Positions 43,517 through 53,029 of a stretch of 64,000 bases of DNA are shown in pieces. How positions within the stretch are numbered: position 1 is the first letter of the stretch; each line of letters opens with the position of its first letter. A model generated the notes under the pieces. It had not been told where the DNA came from. It saw only the letters and a list, made by a program, of their open reading frames with translations, and made no database searches. Position numbers and translations under genes: made by a program. Source of the DNA: CAZXFH01 sp964640055 (GTDB taxonomy: Bacteria; Fidelibacterota; UBA2242; JAFGTP01); NCBI GenBank assembly GCA_964640055.1, contig CAZXFH010000006.1, forward strand, positions 1 through 64,000. Direction: 5' to 3'.

Positions 43517-44395
43517 ATGATCAAAAGTATGACCGGATTTGGTCGCAGTGAACAGTTCACAACAGTGGGTAAAATAAGGGTTGAACTACGAACACTGAAT
43601 AGTCGCTTCACCGATATAGTACTGAAATTACCTTCAATTTTGGAAATTTTTAGTGATGACTTAAAACGATTGCTAAAAGAACGCTTTCAAAGGGGACGTA
43701 TAGAAGTGATGATCACGCTAGAGGAACCGGCTACCGAGGCAATCCGGTTAGATATCGACCAAGCCATTCTCTCACGGTATTATCAGGGCTTGCAGAAAAT
43801 ACGCCGTGATCTGGGGATTGGCTCACCAGTTACTCTGCAGCATTTGATCCCTTTTTCCGAGATGTATTTTCAGGAAAGTTATGCTTTTGAAACCGATCAA
43901 CTCCAGCAGACTATCCGCGCCCTGCTTGATACGGCCATCGTCGAGGTTGAAGCCATGCGCTGCCGGGAGGGTGAGCATCTGACTGAAGATATCGAACAGT
44001 ATTTGCACAAGATCGAAAACAAAATAGAGTCCATCACTGATCAGTCACAGGCCTTGAAAAAAAGGTATTTTGAAAAAGTAAAACAGACTGTTCTGGAAAT
44101 GACGCAGGAAGCTGGCATCACTGAAGACCGTATGGTTCAGGAAGCAGCTCTAATGGCTAAAAAGGTTGATATTACCGAAGAGTGTGCGCGGATCGTGAGC
44201 CATATCAAACAGTTTCGCAGATTCCTTAAGCTGGATGAGCCGGTAGGCAAGCGGATGAATTTTTTAACCCAGGAAATGTTTCGTGAAGTAACCACGATCG
44301 GAGCGAAAGCCGAGGACGCAGACATATCACATCTTGTGGTTGATTTAAAAAATGAATTGGAAAAGATTAAGGAACAAGTACACAATATTTTATGA
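43517..44395 (+). CDS. yicC: YicC family endoribonuclease-like protein
   Basis: A 292-residue protein with the YicC signature: MIKSMTGFGRSE at the start, VELRTLNSRFTDIVLKLP, and the C-terminal DUF1732 block ending GKRMNFLTQEMFREVTTIGAKA. E. coli YicC is a ribonuclease acting on small RNAs. AAAGGAG before the ATG at 43517 favours that start over the in-frame GTG at 43511. The stop overlaps gmk as ATGA, a widely conserved pairing. Confidence 0.94.
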   Translation: MIKSMTGFGRSEQFTTVGKIRVELRTLNSRFTDIVLKLPSILEIFSDDLKRLLKERFQRGRIEVMITLEEPATEAIRLDIDQAILSRYYQGLQKIRRDLGIGSPVTLQHLIPFSEMYFQESYAFETDQLQQTIRALLDTAIVEVEAMRCREGEHLTEDIEQYLHKIENKIESITDQSQALKKRYFEKVKQTVLEMTQEAGITEDRMVQEAALMAKKVDITEECARIVSHIKQFRRFLKLDEPVGKRMNFLTQEMFREVTTIGAKAEDADISHLVVDLKNELEKIKEQVHNIL

Positions 44396-44964
44396 GCCAA
44401 ACCGGATTGTTAATCCCCATTGCTGCCCCCTCAGGAACAGGAAAAACCACGGTTTGCCGCGCGCTCTTGAACCGTTCGGAGCGTTTTGTATTTTCTGTTT
44501 CCTGTACCACCCGCCACCCCCGAAAAAATGAACGGGACGGGGTAGATTATCATTTTGTATCAAAACCGAAATTTAAAGCTTATATCGGTGCCGGCCGCTT
44601 GGCTGAATGGGAAAAGGTATTTGACAATTATTACGGAACCCTTAAGGCGACTCTGGAAGAGGCCCTGGCAGAGGGCAACTGGTTACTTCTGGATATTGAT
44701 GTAAAGGGCGCTCTGGCCATAAAATCTCAATATCCCCAGCAGACAATCAGTATTTTCTTAAAACCTCCCAACCGAGAGGAACTTATACGGCGTTTACAGC
44801 AACGTGGAACAGATGATGAACACTCTCTTAGGAAGCGCCGGGCCCGTAGCATTGAGGAAATGAACTACCAGGAACGTTTCGATTATTCAATCGTAAATGA
44901 TAAACTAGACAAGACCGTTGACAGAATAATGAAAATTATAAAGGAGAAACCTAAGAATGGCTAA
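44392..44964 (+). CDS. gmk: Guanylate kinase
   Basis: Phosphorylates GMP to GDP. The 190 residues carry the P-loop APSGTGKTTV, SCTTRHPRKNERDGVDYHFVS for GMP binding, and the lid region RRLQQRGTDDE. The yicC-gmk-rpoZ-coaBC order is conserved in many bacteria, and it links GTP supply with the downstream (p)ppGpp synthase in the same run. Confidence 0.97.
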   Translation: MSQTGLLIPIAAPSGTGKTTVCRALLNRSERFVFSVSCTTRHPRKNERDGVDYHFVSKPKFKAYIGAGRLAEWEKVFDNYYGTLKATLEEALAEGNWLLLDIDVKGALAIKSQYPQQTISIFLKPPNREELIRRLQQRGTDDEHSLRKRRARSIEEMNYQERFDYSIVNDKLDKTVDRIMKIIKEKPKNG

Positions 44965-45256
44965 AACCCTGCATTTTAACAAACTAACGCAGCAATCAGA
45001 AGATCTTTTCAAACTGGTTGTTATCGGCGCTAAACGCGCCAAACAGATCAACGCTTTAAGAACCGCCAAGTATCCCCTGCCTACCGCGGGAAAAGAAGAG
45101 GAAACTTTTGAAGAGACTCCCCCGGAAGAGTATGTTGACTGGGATGGTATGAAAAAACCAGTTTCCATGGCGTTGGATGAACTAATGGAAGGAGATATTA
45201 ATTTCCGGGATACCTCTACCGACGACGAAGATGAAGATTTAGAGCGTGAACTTTAA
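44957..45256 (+). CDS. rpoZ: DNA-directed RNA polymerase omega subunit
   Basis: A 99-residue protein with the omega/Rpb6 core FKLVVIGAKRAKQINAL, followed by the MALDELMEGDINF segment usual in omega subunits. A linker of about 30 residues rich in Glu and Pro lies between them and a very acidic tail follows. Overlaps gmk by 8 bases and coaBC by 11. The position after gmk supports the call. Confidence 0.9.
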   Translation: MAKTLHFNKLTQQSEDLFKLVVIGAKRAKQINALRTAKYPLPTAGKEEETFEETPPEEYVDWDGMKKPVSMALDELMEGDINFRDTSTDDEDEDLEREL

Positions 45257-46439
45257 TCAGAAAAAAATCCTGCTGGGATTAACCGGTAGTATAGCGATCT
45301 ACAAATCGGCTGGGCTACTGCGAAAATTAGTCCGCAAGGGTGCTGACGTGCAGGTGATCATGACCCGGGCTGCCCAGCATTTCATGTCGGGTTTGATCTT
45401 GGAAACTTTTAGTGAACATAAAGTTTATACAGCCATGTTTTCCGGGGATCGGGTCGCCACCCGCCATATTGAGCTGGCCAAAACCGCAGATATAATTCTA
45501 GTTTGTCCGGCTACGGCCAATATTATTGCCAAATTGGCCCACGGTATTGCTGATGATTTACTCAGCACAGTGCTATTGGCAGCAGATAACAAAGTAATAT
45601 TTGCGCCTGCAATGAATGTTAATATGTATAACAATCCGGCAACCCAAAATAATATTCGGTTGCTGGCGGACAGGGGCTATGGCTTTATCGAGCCCGGTGA
45701 AGGGGAATTGGCCTGCAAGGATAGGGGCAAAGGCCGCTTGGCAGATGAAGCGGATATTCTGGGGTATTTGGATAAGTATTTGAATGGCCGCCAGTTGTTG
45801 CAAGGGAAAAAGGTTGTGGTTACGGCCGGACCTACCCGCGAGTATTTTGATCCGGTGCGTTTTATTTCGAACCGCTCCAGTGGGAAAATGGGCTATGCCT
45901 TGGCAGCAGAAGCTTTCAAACAAGGGGCTCATGTCCTCTTGATAAGTGGTCCGGTGGTTTTGAAAAAACCCTATGGTGTGGAGCGGGTCGAGGTGGAATC
46001 AGCCGCACAAATGCAAACGGCTTTATTGGAAAAGGGTGCCGATGCTGATATTGTGTTTATGGCTGCGGCGGTGGAGGATTTGTGTCCGGCCCATTATTCC
46101 GATCAAAAAATCAAAAAATCCCCCATGCCAGATAAAATCGCAATTCAGTGTAGTCCGGATATCATCAGCAATTATGGTAAAGAGAATCCGAAGACCTGTC
46201 TGGTTGGCTTTAGTGTAGAGTCCCAAAATGGAAAGACCCGATCACTGGAAAAGATGAAGCATAAAAAGTTAGACTATATTGTTTGGAATGATCCAGCACG
46301 GCCAGGGGCAGCCTTCACCAGTGATACCAATGAAGTTACCCTATTTTCCAAATCAGGGGCAGAAGAGTTTATCTCTTTACGTCCCAAACAGGCGGTAGCG
46401 GCCAGACTAATTGAACACATAAACGCAAATCACCGTTAA
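45246..46439 (+). CDS. coaBC: Bifunctional phosphopantothenoylcysteine decarboxylase/phosphopantothenate-cysteine ligase
   Basis: Two steps of coenzyme A synthesis. The 397 residues hold the N-terminal flavin-dependent decarboxylase (LLGLTGSIAIYKSAGLLRK, APAMNVNMYNNPATQ) and the C-terminal ligase (VVVTAGPTREYFDPVRFISN, RSSGKMGYALA, AAVEDLCP, KIKKS). Starts at GTG inside the rpoZ 3' end. Confidence 0.96.
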   Translation: MNFNQKKILLGLTGSIAIYKSAGLLRKLVRKGADVQVIMTRAAQHFMSGLILETFSEHKVYTAMFSGDRVATRHIELAKTADIILVCPATANIIAKLAHGIADDLLSTVLLAADNKVIFAPAMNVNMYNNPATQNNIRLLADRGYGFIEPGEGELACKDRGKGRLADEADILGYLDKYLNGRQLLQGKKVVVTAGPTREYFDPVRFISNRSSGKMGYALAAEAFKQGAHVLLISGPVVLKKPYGVERVEVESAAQMQTALLEKGADADIVFMAAAVEDLCPAHYSDQKIKKSPMPDKIAIQCSPDIISNYGKENPKTCLVGFSVESQNGKTRSLEKMKHKKLDYIVWNDPARPGAAFTSDTNEVTLFSKSGAEEFISLRPKQAVAARLIEHINANHR

Positions 46440-46443
46440 TAAT

Positions 46444-47127
46444 ATGGCTGAGCTGATTGCACAATTGAAGAAATATTTTCTTCAACAGAAAGAATTATTT
46501 CCGGATGAGTATTATGTTGAAACCCCATGGGATACAATGACTAACAGCGCTCCGAAATTAGAAAAATTAGATGATCTGGCAGTCCAAGTTGAGGAGTGCC
46601 GGCGGTGTCGCTTATGGAAAACCCGCCGCAATACTGTCTTTGGAGAAGGAAATGCTGCGGCTGAGCTTTTATTTATCGGGGAAGCCCCGGGACAGCAGGA
46701 AGATCAGCGGGGACGGCCGTTCGTGGGACGTGCAGGGAAGCTGTTGGATCGCATCCTAAGCGCCATTGAGCTATCCCGGGCCGATGTGTTTATTGCCAAT
46801 ATTTTGAAATGTCGTCCTCCGGGTAACCGCACCCCCCATCAGGAGGAAGTTGAGCGGTGTATCGATTATCTTAATAAGCAGATAGAACTAATCGACCCGC
46901 AGTTGATTGTTTGCCTGGGGCTAACCGCGGCCAAAACCCTGCTACGGGTGGAAAGCACTTTAAAGGAGATGCGCGGCCAAACCTATCGCTACCGGAACCG
47001 GGATGTCATTGTTACCTATCACCCGGCAGCCCTGCTACGCAATGACGGTCTGAAGCGACCCACCTGGGAGGATTTTAAAAGAATTAAACAAACCTACCTT
47101 AAGAAAATGGGAGATGAAAGTGGCTGA
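46444..47127 (+). CDS. Uracil-DNA glycosylase, family 4 (iron-sulfur)
   Basis: Removes uracil from DNA. The 227 residues begin with an extension of about 45, then the four cysteines that bind a 4Fe-4S cluster (two in EECRRCRLW, then KCRPPGNR and EVERCIDY). Motif GEAPGQQEDQRGRPFVGRAG and the C-terminal YHPAALLRN complete the Udg4 pattern. It overlaps the dnaB start by 14 bases. Confidence 0.94.
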   Translation: MAELIAQLKKYFLQQKELFPDEYYVETPWDTMTNSAPKLEKLDDLAVQVEECRRCRLWKTRRNTVFGEGNAAAELLFIGEAPGQQEDQRGRPFVGRAGKLLDRILSAIELSRADVFIANILKCRPPGNRTPHQEEVERCIDYLNKQIELIDPQLIVCLGLTAAKTLLRVESTLKEMRGQTYRYRNRDVIVTYHPAALLRNDGLKRPTWEDFKRIKQTYLKKMGDESG

Positions 47128-48511
47128 GAATGGTAGTGAAAGAATGCGCGTGCCCCCCTATTCCGAAGAGGCAGAGACTTCGGTATTGGGGTCCATGATG
47201 TTGGAGAAGGAGGCGGTCAGTAAAGCGCTGCAATATTTAAGCCATGATGCTTTTTATAAAGATGCGCACCGAAATATCTTCTATGCCATGCAGGAACTCT
47301 TTGAGCGTGGTGAACCCATTGACCAGGTTAGTGTGATTGATCAGTTGAAGCGGGCAAAAAAATTGGACAAAAGTGGCGGTGCCTATTATATCACGGGTCT
47401 GGTAGAGTCTACTCCTTCGGCGGCCAATGTGGAATATTATGCTAAAATTGTGTTGGAAAAGTCGATTTTAAGAAAACTGATCATTTCCTCCAATGAGATC
47501 CAGAATGAAGCCTATCAGGCCAAGGATTCGGCTTTCAGTATTTTAGATCAAGCCGAGCAACGGATTTTTGCCCTTTCGGAAAGTCGCATGAAAATGGGCT
47601 TTAAAAAATTCTTTGATGTTCTGGGGCAGACCTTTGAGCATCTTGATGCGATCCATAATAAAAAATTTCATACTACCGGTATACCGACCGGCTTTATCGA
47701 CCTGGATAATTTGACCTCTGGTTTCCAGAACGGTGATCTGGTTATTTTAGCCGGACGGCCGAGTATGGGTAAGACAGCCCTGGCGCTTTCTGTGGCCCGG
47801 AATGCGGCGGTGGAATATTCCATACCGGTGGGCTTTTTTAGCTTGGAAATGGCTGATTACCAGCTGGCCATGCGGCTATTATGTGCCGAAGCCACAGTGG
47901 ATAGCCATAAGGTACGGACCGGTAAGCTGCCTAATGAACAATGGCGCCGGTTAAGTGAACAGACCGGACGTCTGGCCAATGCGCCTATTTACATTGATGA
48001 TTCGCCTGCGCTCACCATGTTGGAGATACGGGCAAAGGCCCGGCGCCTGAAGGCCGAATACAATGTACAGTTGATCATTGTGGATTATCTACAGCTGATT
48101 AAAGGTTATCGTGCGGAAAACCGGCAACAAGAGATCACGGAAATTTCACGGGGACTCAAGGCCCTGGCCAAGGAACTTGGTGTGCCGGTTCTGGCCTTAT
48201 CACAGCTTTCCCGTGCGGTTGAGGCCCGCAAAGATGATCACCGTCCGCAATTATCCGACTTGCGCGAGAGTGGCGCGATCGAACAGGATGCTGACGTGGT
48301 CCTCTTTGTCTATCGGCCCGTTGTGTATGCCCGGAAAAAAGGTGAAGAGGATAAATTTTTAGATCCCAGTGAAAAGATGAAAGCCGAGATAATTATCGGC
48401 AAACAACGTAACGGACCGACGGGTACCGCCCATGTGGTTTTTATCGATAAGTACGCCCGCTTTGAAAATATGTCCGTACGTAAAGAAGAAATGGTCGACC
48501 CCGGATTTTAA
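47114..48511 (+). CDS. dnaB: Replicative DNA helicase DnaB
   Basis: Hexameric 5'-3' helicase that opens the replication fork. The 465 residues show the N-terminal domain (PPYSEEAETSVLGSMMLEK), the Walker A GRPSMGKTALAL, FFSLEMADYQLAMRL, Walker B LIIVDYLQLIKG, and LSQLSRAVEARKDDHRPQLSDLRESG (read in parts). No intein is present. Directly adjoins the RelA/SpoT gene. Confidence 0.98.
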   Translation: MKVAENGSERMRVPPYSEEAETSVLGSMMLEKEAVSKALQYLSHDAFYKDAHRNIFYAMQELFERGEPIDQVSVIDQLKRAKKLDKSGGAYYITGLVESTPSAANVEYYAKIVLEKSILRKLIISSNEIQNEAYQAKDSAFSILDQAEQRIFALSESRMKMGFKKFFDVLGQTFEHLDAIHNKKFHTTGIPTGFIDLDNLTSGFQNGDLVILAGRPSMGKTALALSVARNAAVEYSIPVGFFSLEMADYQLAMRLLCAEATVDSHKVRTGKLPNEQWRRLSEQTGRLANAPIYIDDSPALTMLEIRAKARRLKAEYNVQLIIVDYLQLIKGYRAENRQQEITEISRGLKALAKELGVPVLALSQLSRAVEARKDDHRPQLSDLRESGAIEQDADVVLFVYRPVVYARKKGEEDKFLDPSEKMKAEIIIGKQRNGPTGTAHVVFIDKYARFENMSVRKEEMVDPGF

Positions 48512-50689
48512 GTGGCCCCTTTATTGAAAAAGAGGTTATCCATTAAAGAAAAACGGCCCAAAAAGTTTTTTGCGCTGTTAAACAACCATACCAAAGGGGT
48601 TCCTTTCTCTCAGTCCCATGAAGATCTATTATGGGAAGCCTACCGTTTTGCCCGTAAGGCTCATCGGGGACAAAAACGCAAGTCGGGCGAATCTTACTTT
48701 GAACATCCTTATCAGACAGCCTTGATCCTGTCGGAAATGAACATGGATATGGTGACTATTGTCGGTGGATTACTGCACGACGTGATTGAGGATACTGATC
48801 TCAATTTCACTGATGTGGCAGAGCGATTCGGCACGGAAGTCGCCAAACTGGTGGAAGGGGTCACTAAAATTAGCGGAATCACTTTTAAAAACCGACAGGA
48901 AGAGCAAGCGGATAATTTCCGCAAAATGTTATTGAATGTGGCTGATGATATCCGGGTTATTATCATCAAATTTGCTGACCGCCTGCATAACATGCGCACG
49001 ATCTCCTCTCTCCCGCGATCAAAACAGCGGCGTATTGCCATAGAAACCCGGGATGTTTATGCGCCTCTGGCGCATCGGTTGGGGATGTATAAAATACGTG
49101 CGGAGCTGGAAGATTTGATCTTGATGACGCTCGATCCTGAGGCCTACAAATTCCTGCAAAAAAAGGTAAAGGAACGTAAAAGTGAACGCGAGCGCTATAT
49201 CAAGACCTTTACGCAGCCACTGGAAAAGGCCTTAAAAGAACAAAATATCAGGGCCAAGATTACCGGACGTCCCAAACATTTTTATTCGATTTACCGCAAG
49301 ATGAAGAAGCGGAATAAACCGTTTGAGGAGATTTATGATCTTTTGGCTATCCGCGTTATTGTGAATAGTAAAGAAGAATGTTATGCTGTGCTGGGAACCG
49401 TACATGAGCTTTTTACCCCGGTAATGGATCGTTTCAAGGATTACATTGCCAGTCACAAAGCCAACTATTACCAATCAATACATACTACTGTTTATGGCCC
49501 GCGGGGGCACATTGTCGAAATCCAGATCCGTACCGCTGAAATGAATGAAATTGCCGAGGAGGGGGTGGCTGCTCACTGGCGCTATAAAGAAGGGCTCAGT
49601 AAACCTGATGAAGTGGATAAATATGTTAACTGGCTGCGGGATTTAGTCGATGTGTTGCAAACCGAGTCAGCCAGTCCCAAAGACTTCATGGATACCTTGA
49701 AGATCGACCTTTTCAAAAATGAGATCTTTGTCTTTACTCCTATGGGCGATCTGATACGGTTACCGTTAGGGGCAACCCCTGTTGATTTTGCTTTTGATAT
49801 TCATACGGAAGTGGGGTATAAGTGCATCGGGGCGAAAGTAGATGGTAAGATGGTGCCTTTGAACACCGTACTGAAAAGTGGTCAAACGGTTGAAATCATC
49901 ACCTCGGATAATCAACGGCCCAGCTATGCCTGGTTAAAATTTGTAAAAACGTCCAAAGCAATCGGAGCCATTAAAAAATGGATCCGGAAGACTCAATATC
50001 AGGAAAGTGTCAAACTGGGCAAAGAAATGCTGGAAAAGGAAAATAAACGTCGGCGGCGGGTGGGTTTTCTTAAAAAAGTTAAAGAACACCATCGTGAATT
50101 GGGCTATAAAAACCTGGAAGAATTATTTGCTGCGGTGGGCAGTGGTACCCTGACAGTATACAATATTTTTTCGCAATTGTTTAGCAGCGCAGACACAACC
50201 GAAAAAGGATCCTTTAGTGAGCGCAGGTTTGTCGAAGTGGCCCGGAGAAATGTCAAAGGAGTGCGGGTTCACGGGGTCGATAACCTGATGGTAAAATTCG
50301 CTAAATGCTGCAATCCCATCCCCGGTGATACGATTATCGGATATGTCAGTCGCGGGCGTGGTGTGATCATTCATAAAAGCGACTGTAACAACCTGCCTGC
50401 CTTAGATGAGGAAACTGGACGCATGATTGATGTGACCTGGGATACCAACCGGCGCCAAACCTTTTTATCCCAGGTTAAAATCATGGGTCAAGATAAAAAA
50501 CATTTACTCAATGATATAACGGAGGCTATTTCCAGTACGGATACCAACATTGTGAGCATTGAGGGCAAGGTAGATGATACCATATCCCATGTATCCTTAA
50601 TTTTACAGGTAGCCAATTTACATCATTTGAACAAAGTCATAACCAAGATTCAAAAGGTACAAGGGATTATTTCTGTTGAACGAAAATAA
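48512..50689 (+). CDS. Bifunctional (p)ppGpp synthetase/hydrolase (Rel)
   Basis: Stringent-response enzyme of 725 residues. The N-terminal HD hydrolase domain has HPYQTALIL and LLHDVIEDTD. The synthetase domain has GRPKHFYSIYRKM and the RFKD motif (VMDRFKDYIASHKANYY), the RxKD form typical of bifunctional enzymes. A TGS domain (LIRLPLGATPVDFAFDIHT) and a C-terminal ACT domain follow. GTG start with no gap after dnaB. It appears to be a single Rel doing both reactions. Confidence 0.97.
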   Translation: MAPLLKKRLSIKEKRPKKFFALLNNHTKGVPFSQSHEDLLWEAYRFARKAHRGQKRKSGESYFEHPYQTALILSEMNMDMVTIVGGLLHDVIEDTDLNFTDVAERFGTEVAKLVEGVTKISGITFKNRQEEQADNFRKMLLNVADDIRVIIIKFADRLHNMRTISSLPRSKQRRIAIETRDVYAPLAHRLGMYKIRAELEDLILMTLDPEAYKFLQKKVKERKSERERYIKTFTQPLEKALKEQNIRAKITGRPKHFYSIYRKMKKRNKPFEEIYDLLAIRVIVNSKEECYAVLGTVHELFTPVMDRFKDYIASHKANYYQSIHTTVYGPRGHIVEIQIRTAEMNEIAEEGVAAHWRYKEGLSKPDEVDKYVNWLRDLVDVLQTESASPKDFMDTLKIDLFKNEIFVFTPMGDLIRLPLGATPVDFAFDIHTEVGYKCIGAKVDGKMVPLNTVLKSGQTVEIITSDNQRPSYAWLKFVKTSKAIGAIKKWIRKTQYQESVKLGKEMLEKENKRRRRVGFLKKVKEHHRELGYKNLEELFAAVGSGTLTVYNIFSQLFSSADTTEKGSFSERRFVEVARRNVKGVRVHGVDNLMVKFAKCCNPIPGDTIIGYVSRGRGVIIHKSDCNNLPALDEETGRMIDVTWDTNRRQTFLSQVKIMGQDKKHLLNDITEAISSTDTNIVSIEGKVDDTISHVSLILQVANLHHLNKVITKIQKVQGIISVERK

Positions 50690-50704
50690 ATAAAAGGAGG
50701 CTTT

Positions 50705-51034
50705 ATGAATGGCCGGGTAATAACCTATACGAAGAAGGATGTGGTGAAACGGACTGCTCAGAAGTTAGGCCGTAAAATTTATGAAACGGAAGAAGTTGTC
50801 GATATGGTTTTTAAAATCCTGGCGGAAATAATATCCGAGGATAAAAAGGAATTCAGAGTGGAAATCCGCAACTTTGGGGTTTTTGAGGTTAAACCCACGC
50901 GGGCCAAACCCAAAGCACGCAACCCGCGTACCAATAAAGAGGTCTTTGTACCTCCCCGGCGCAAGACCCATTTTAAACCGGGGAAAATTATCCGGGATAG
51001 ATTAAAGAAACCTCTCGCGGATCTGGAGGGTTGA
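50705..51034 (+). CDS. HU/IHF family DNA-binding protein
   Basis: A 109-residue nucleoid protein with an N-terminal extension, the FRVEIRNFGVFEVKP strand region, the arm tip ARNPRTNKEVFVPPR and FKPGKIIRDRL. The pattern is nearer IHF/HU-like proteins than canonical HU. AAAAGGAGG precedes the ATG, one of the best ribosome binding sites here. The stop lies 2 bases before the ruvX ATG. Confidence 0.93.
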   Translation: MNGRVITYTKKDVVKRTAQKLGRKIYETEEVVDMVFKILAEIISEDKKEFRVEIRNFGVFEVKPTRAKPKARNPRTNKEVFVPPRRKTHFKPGKIIRDRLKKPLADLEG

Positions 51035-51036
51035 GC

Positions 51037-51462
51037 ATGGGGCGCCTGTTGGGAATTGATTATGGAGAAGCCCGTACCGGTCTGGCACTGTCTGATCCTT
51101 CCCAGCTGTTTGCGACACCCTTGGTGACACTTGCCTCGCGGGATAAACATAAATTAATGCACCAGATTGAAGCGGTGGTACAAGACAAACAGGTTGAAAA
51201 GGTAGTGGTTGGTATTCCGACCGCCCTTTCCGGCCGCAAAACCAAACAAACCGAACGAGTAATCGCATTTACTGTTAATTTGAAAGCAAAATTATCCGTG
51301 CCGGTCGCCGAGTTTGATGAGCGTCTGAGTTCTTTTGAAGCCCATCGGATTCTGCATCAAAAAGGTGTTAAAACCGGCCATCACAAAGGCTCTGTGGATA
51401 AAATGGCCGCCGCGCTTATTTTACAAACTTATTTAGATGCACAAAAGAGCAAATCCTTTTAG
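51037..51462 (+). CDS. ruvX: Holliday-junction resolvase-like YqgF/RuvX
   Basis: RNase H-fold nuclease of 141 residues with MGRLLGIDYGEARTGLALSD, KVVVGIPTALSG, FDERLSSFEA and the terminal DKMAAALILQ, where the conserved acids bind metal. It acts in 16S rRNA maturation or Holliday junction processing. The ATG at 51037, behind GGAGG, is preferred to the TTG at 51031. Confidence 0.94.
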   Translation: MGRLLGIDYGEARTGLALSDPSQLFATPLVTLASRDKHKLMHQIEAVVQDKQVEKVVVGIPTALSGRKTKQTERVIAFTVNLKAKLSVPVAEFDERLSSFEAHRILHQKGVKTGHHKGSVDKMAAALILQTYLDAQKSKSF

Positions 51463-53029
51463 CATATATATCAAACAGTTACCCGGTTGGCTATTAGCCT
51501 TGATCGCCGGACTTTTCAGCGTGGCGGCCTTTCCGCCTTTACCACTGGGCTTTTTAGCTTATTTTGGTTTAATTCCCTTACTATTTGCCTTTGAAAAGGA
51601 TCACTTTCATCTGGGTTTTGAAAAGGGATTTTTGTACGGTCTGATCCTAAATCTGGGTATTTTGTATTGGCTGGCCCTGAATAAGGGGACTACTTGGTAT
51701 TTTGCCTTTCTGTCCATGCTGGCTGGTGTGCTCTTTCTGGCTTTAGCCTACGGGATAGCCGGGTGGTTGATCGGTTTTGTAGGGCGCCGTTTATCACCGT
51801 CTATCGCTCTGTTTAGCCTGCCCGTAGTTTGGGTTGCTATGGAGTTTTTACGCTCCTTTGGTAGTCTGGGATTTACCTGGAACAATTTATGTTATACCCA
51901 ATCCTATGCTGTTCCTTTAATCCAATTCAGCGCCATATTAGGTGCCTATGGCATCAGTGGCTGGATCGTGGGGGTGAATCTGATTATTTATATAGTTGGG
52001 AAGCATCTGATAGCCGGAAAGAATATTAAGAGACAACTTATTCTATTAGGCCTGATATTCTTAATCCCGGAAATTTATGGGCTCTGGGTGATACAGAACA
52101 CCTCTCCGGAGAGTGGCAAGCAACGTCCGGTAAAGATAGGAGTGGTGCAACCCAATGTGGATCCGACCCAGAAATGGGCACATGAAAATTTTTCTAAAAA
52201 TATGCAGATCCTCTATCAACTGACCGATTCGATCGTGACCCATGGTCCGGTAGATCTGGTGATTTGGCCGGAAACAGCAACGCCCACCTATTTGTGCCGT
52301 AATTACCGCCATACTCTGGATAAAATTCGCCAAAAAATGACCACTTACCACACTAATTTGTTAACCGGAGCACCTGATTATACCGGATCGGCTAAAAGTG
52401 GTTATCACTACTATAACGCCACCTTTTTAATTATGCCTCAACAGGATACTTTGCAAAGTTACCGCAAGAATCGATTAGTCCCCTTTGGAGAATATATTCC
52501 CCTTTCCGAGCTATATCCCCGCCTGGATAATCTTAATATGGGACAAGGCAATTTTAGTGCTGGTCAAAAAATCACACTGTTTGAGATTCCGATAACCCAG
52601 AATAAGTGTCAGGCCCGGGATACAACGCTGCGTTTTGTCTCTGCAGTGTGTTATGAATCCACTTTTCCCCGACTGATGCGACAAGGGGTTAAACAAGGGG
52701 CTGAAATGCTGGTAGTGGTGACGAATGATGCCTGGTTTGGTCGGACTTCAGCCCCCTATTTACATGCAGAGATTGCCCGTTTCCGGGCGATTGAGAACCG
52801 GGTACCGGTAGTCCGTTCTGCCAATACAGGCATATCGCTGGTCTATGATAAGTATGGCCGAAAATTGGTTAAACGGGGATTTGCACAGAAAGACTGGTTC
52901 AGTCAGGAACTATTACAGGGGCCGGGAGATTCATTATATGTTAAATGGGGTGATTTTTTCGCCTGGATTTGTGTGGGACTCAGTCTAGGAGCGACCTTGA
53001 CAGCGATTTTGAGGAAAGGAAAGTCATGA
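51437..53029 (+). CDS. lnt: Apolipoprotein N-acyltransferase
   Basis: Third enzyme of lipoprotein maturation, adding an acyl chain to the lipidated cysteine; its presence supports an outer membrane. The 530 residues have an N-terminal membrane domain (about six helices) and a nitrilase-fold periplasmic domain with the catalytic triad Glu (IWPETATP), Lys (RKNRLVPFGEYIP) and Cys (AVCYESTF). Overlaps ruvX by 26 bases. Confidence 0.96.
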   Translation: MHKRANPFSIYIKQLPGWLLALIAGLFSVAAFPPLPLGFLAYFGLIPLLFAFEKDHFHLGFEKGFLYGLILNLGILYWLALNKGTTWYFAFLSMLAGVLFLALAYGIAGWLIGFVGRRLSPSIALFSLPVVWVAMEFLRSFGSLGFTWNNLCYTQSYAVPLIQFSAILGAYGISGWIVGVNLIIYIVGKHLIAGKNIKRQLILLGLIFLIPEIYGLWVIQNTSPESGKQRPVKIGVVQPNVDPTQKWAHENFSKNMQILYQLTDSIVTHGPVDLVIWPETATPTYLCRNYRHTLDKIRQKMTTYHTNLLTGAPDYTGSAKSGYHYYNATFLIMPQQDTLQSYRKNRLVPFGEYIPLSELYPRLDNLNMGQGNFSAGQKITLFEIPITQNKCQARDTTLRFVSAVCYESTFPRLMRQGVKQGAEMLVVVTNDAWFGRTSAPYLHAEIARFRAIENRVPVVRSANTGISLVYDKYGRKLVKRGFAQKDWFSQELLQGPGDSLYVKWGDFFAWICVGLSLGATLTAILRKGKS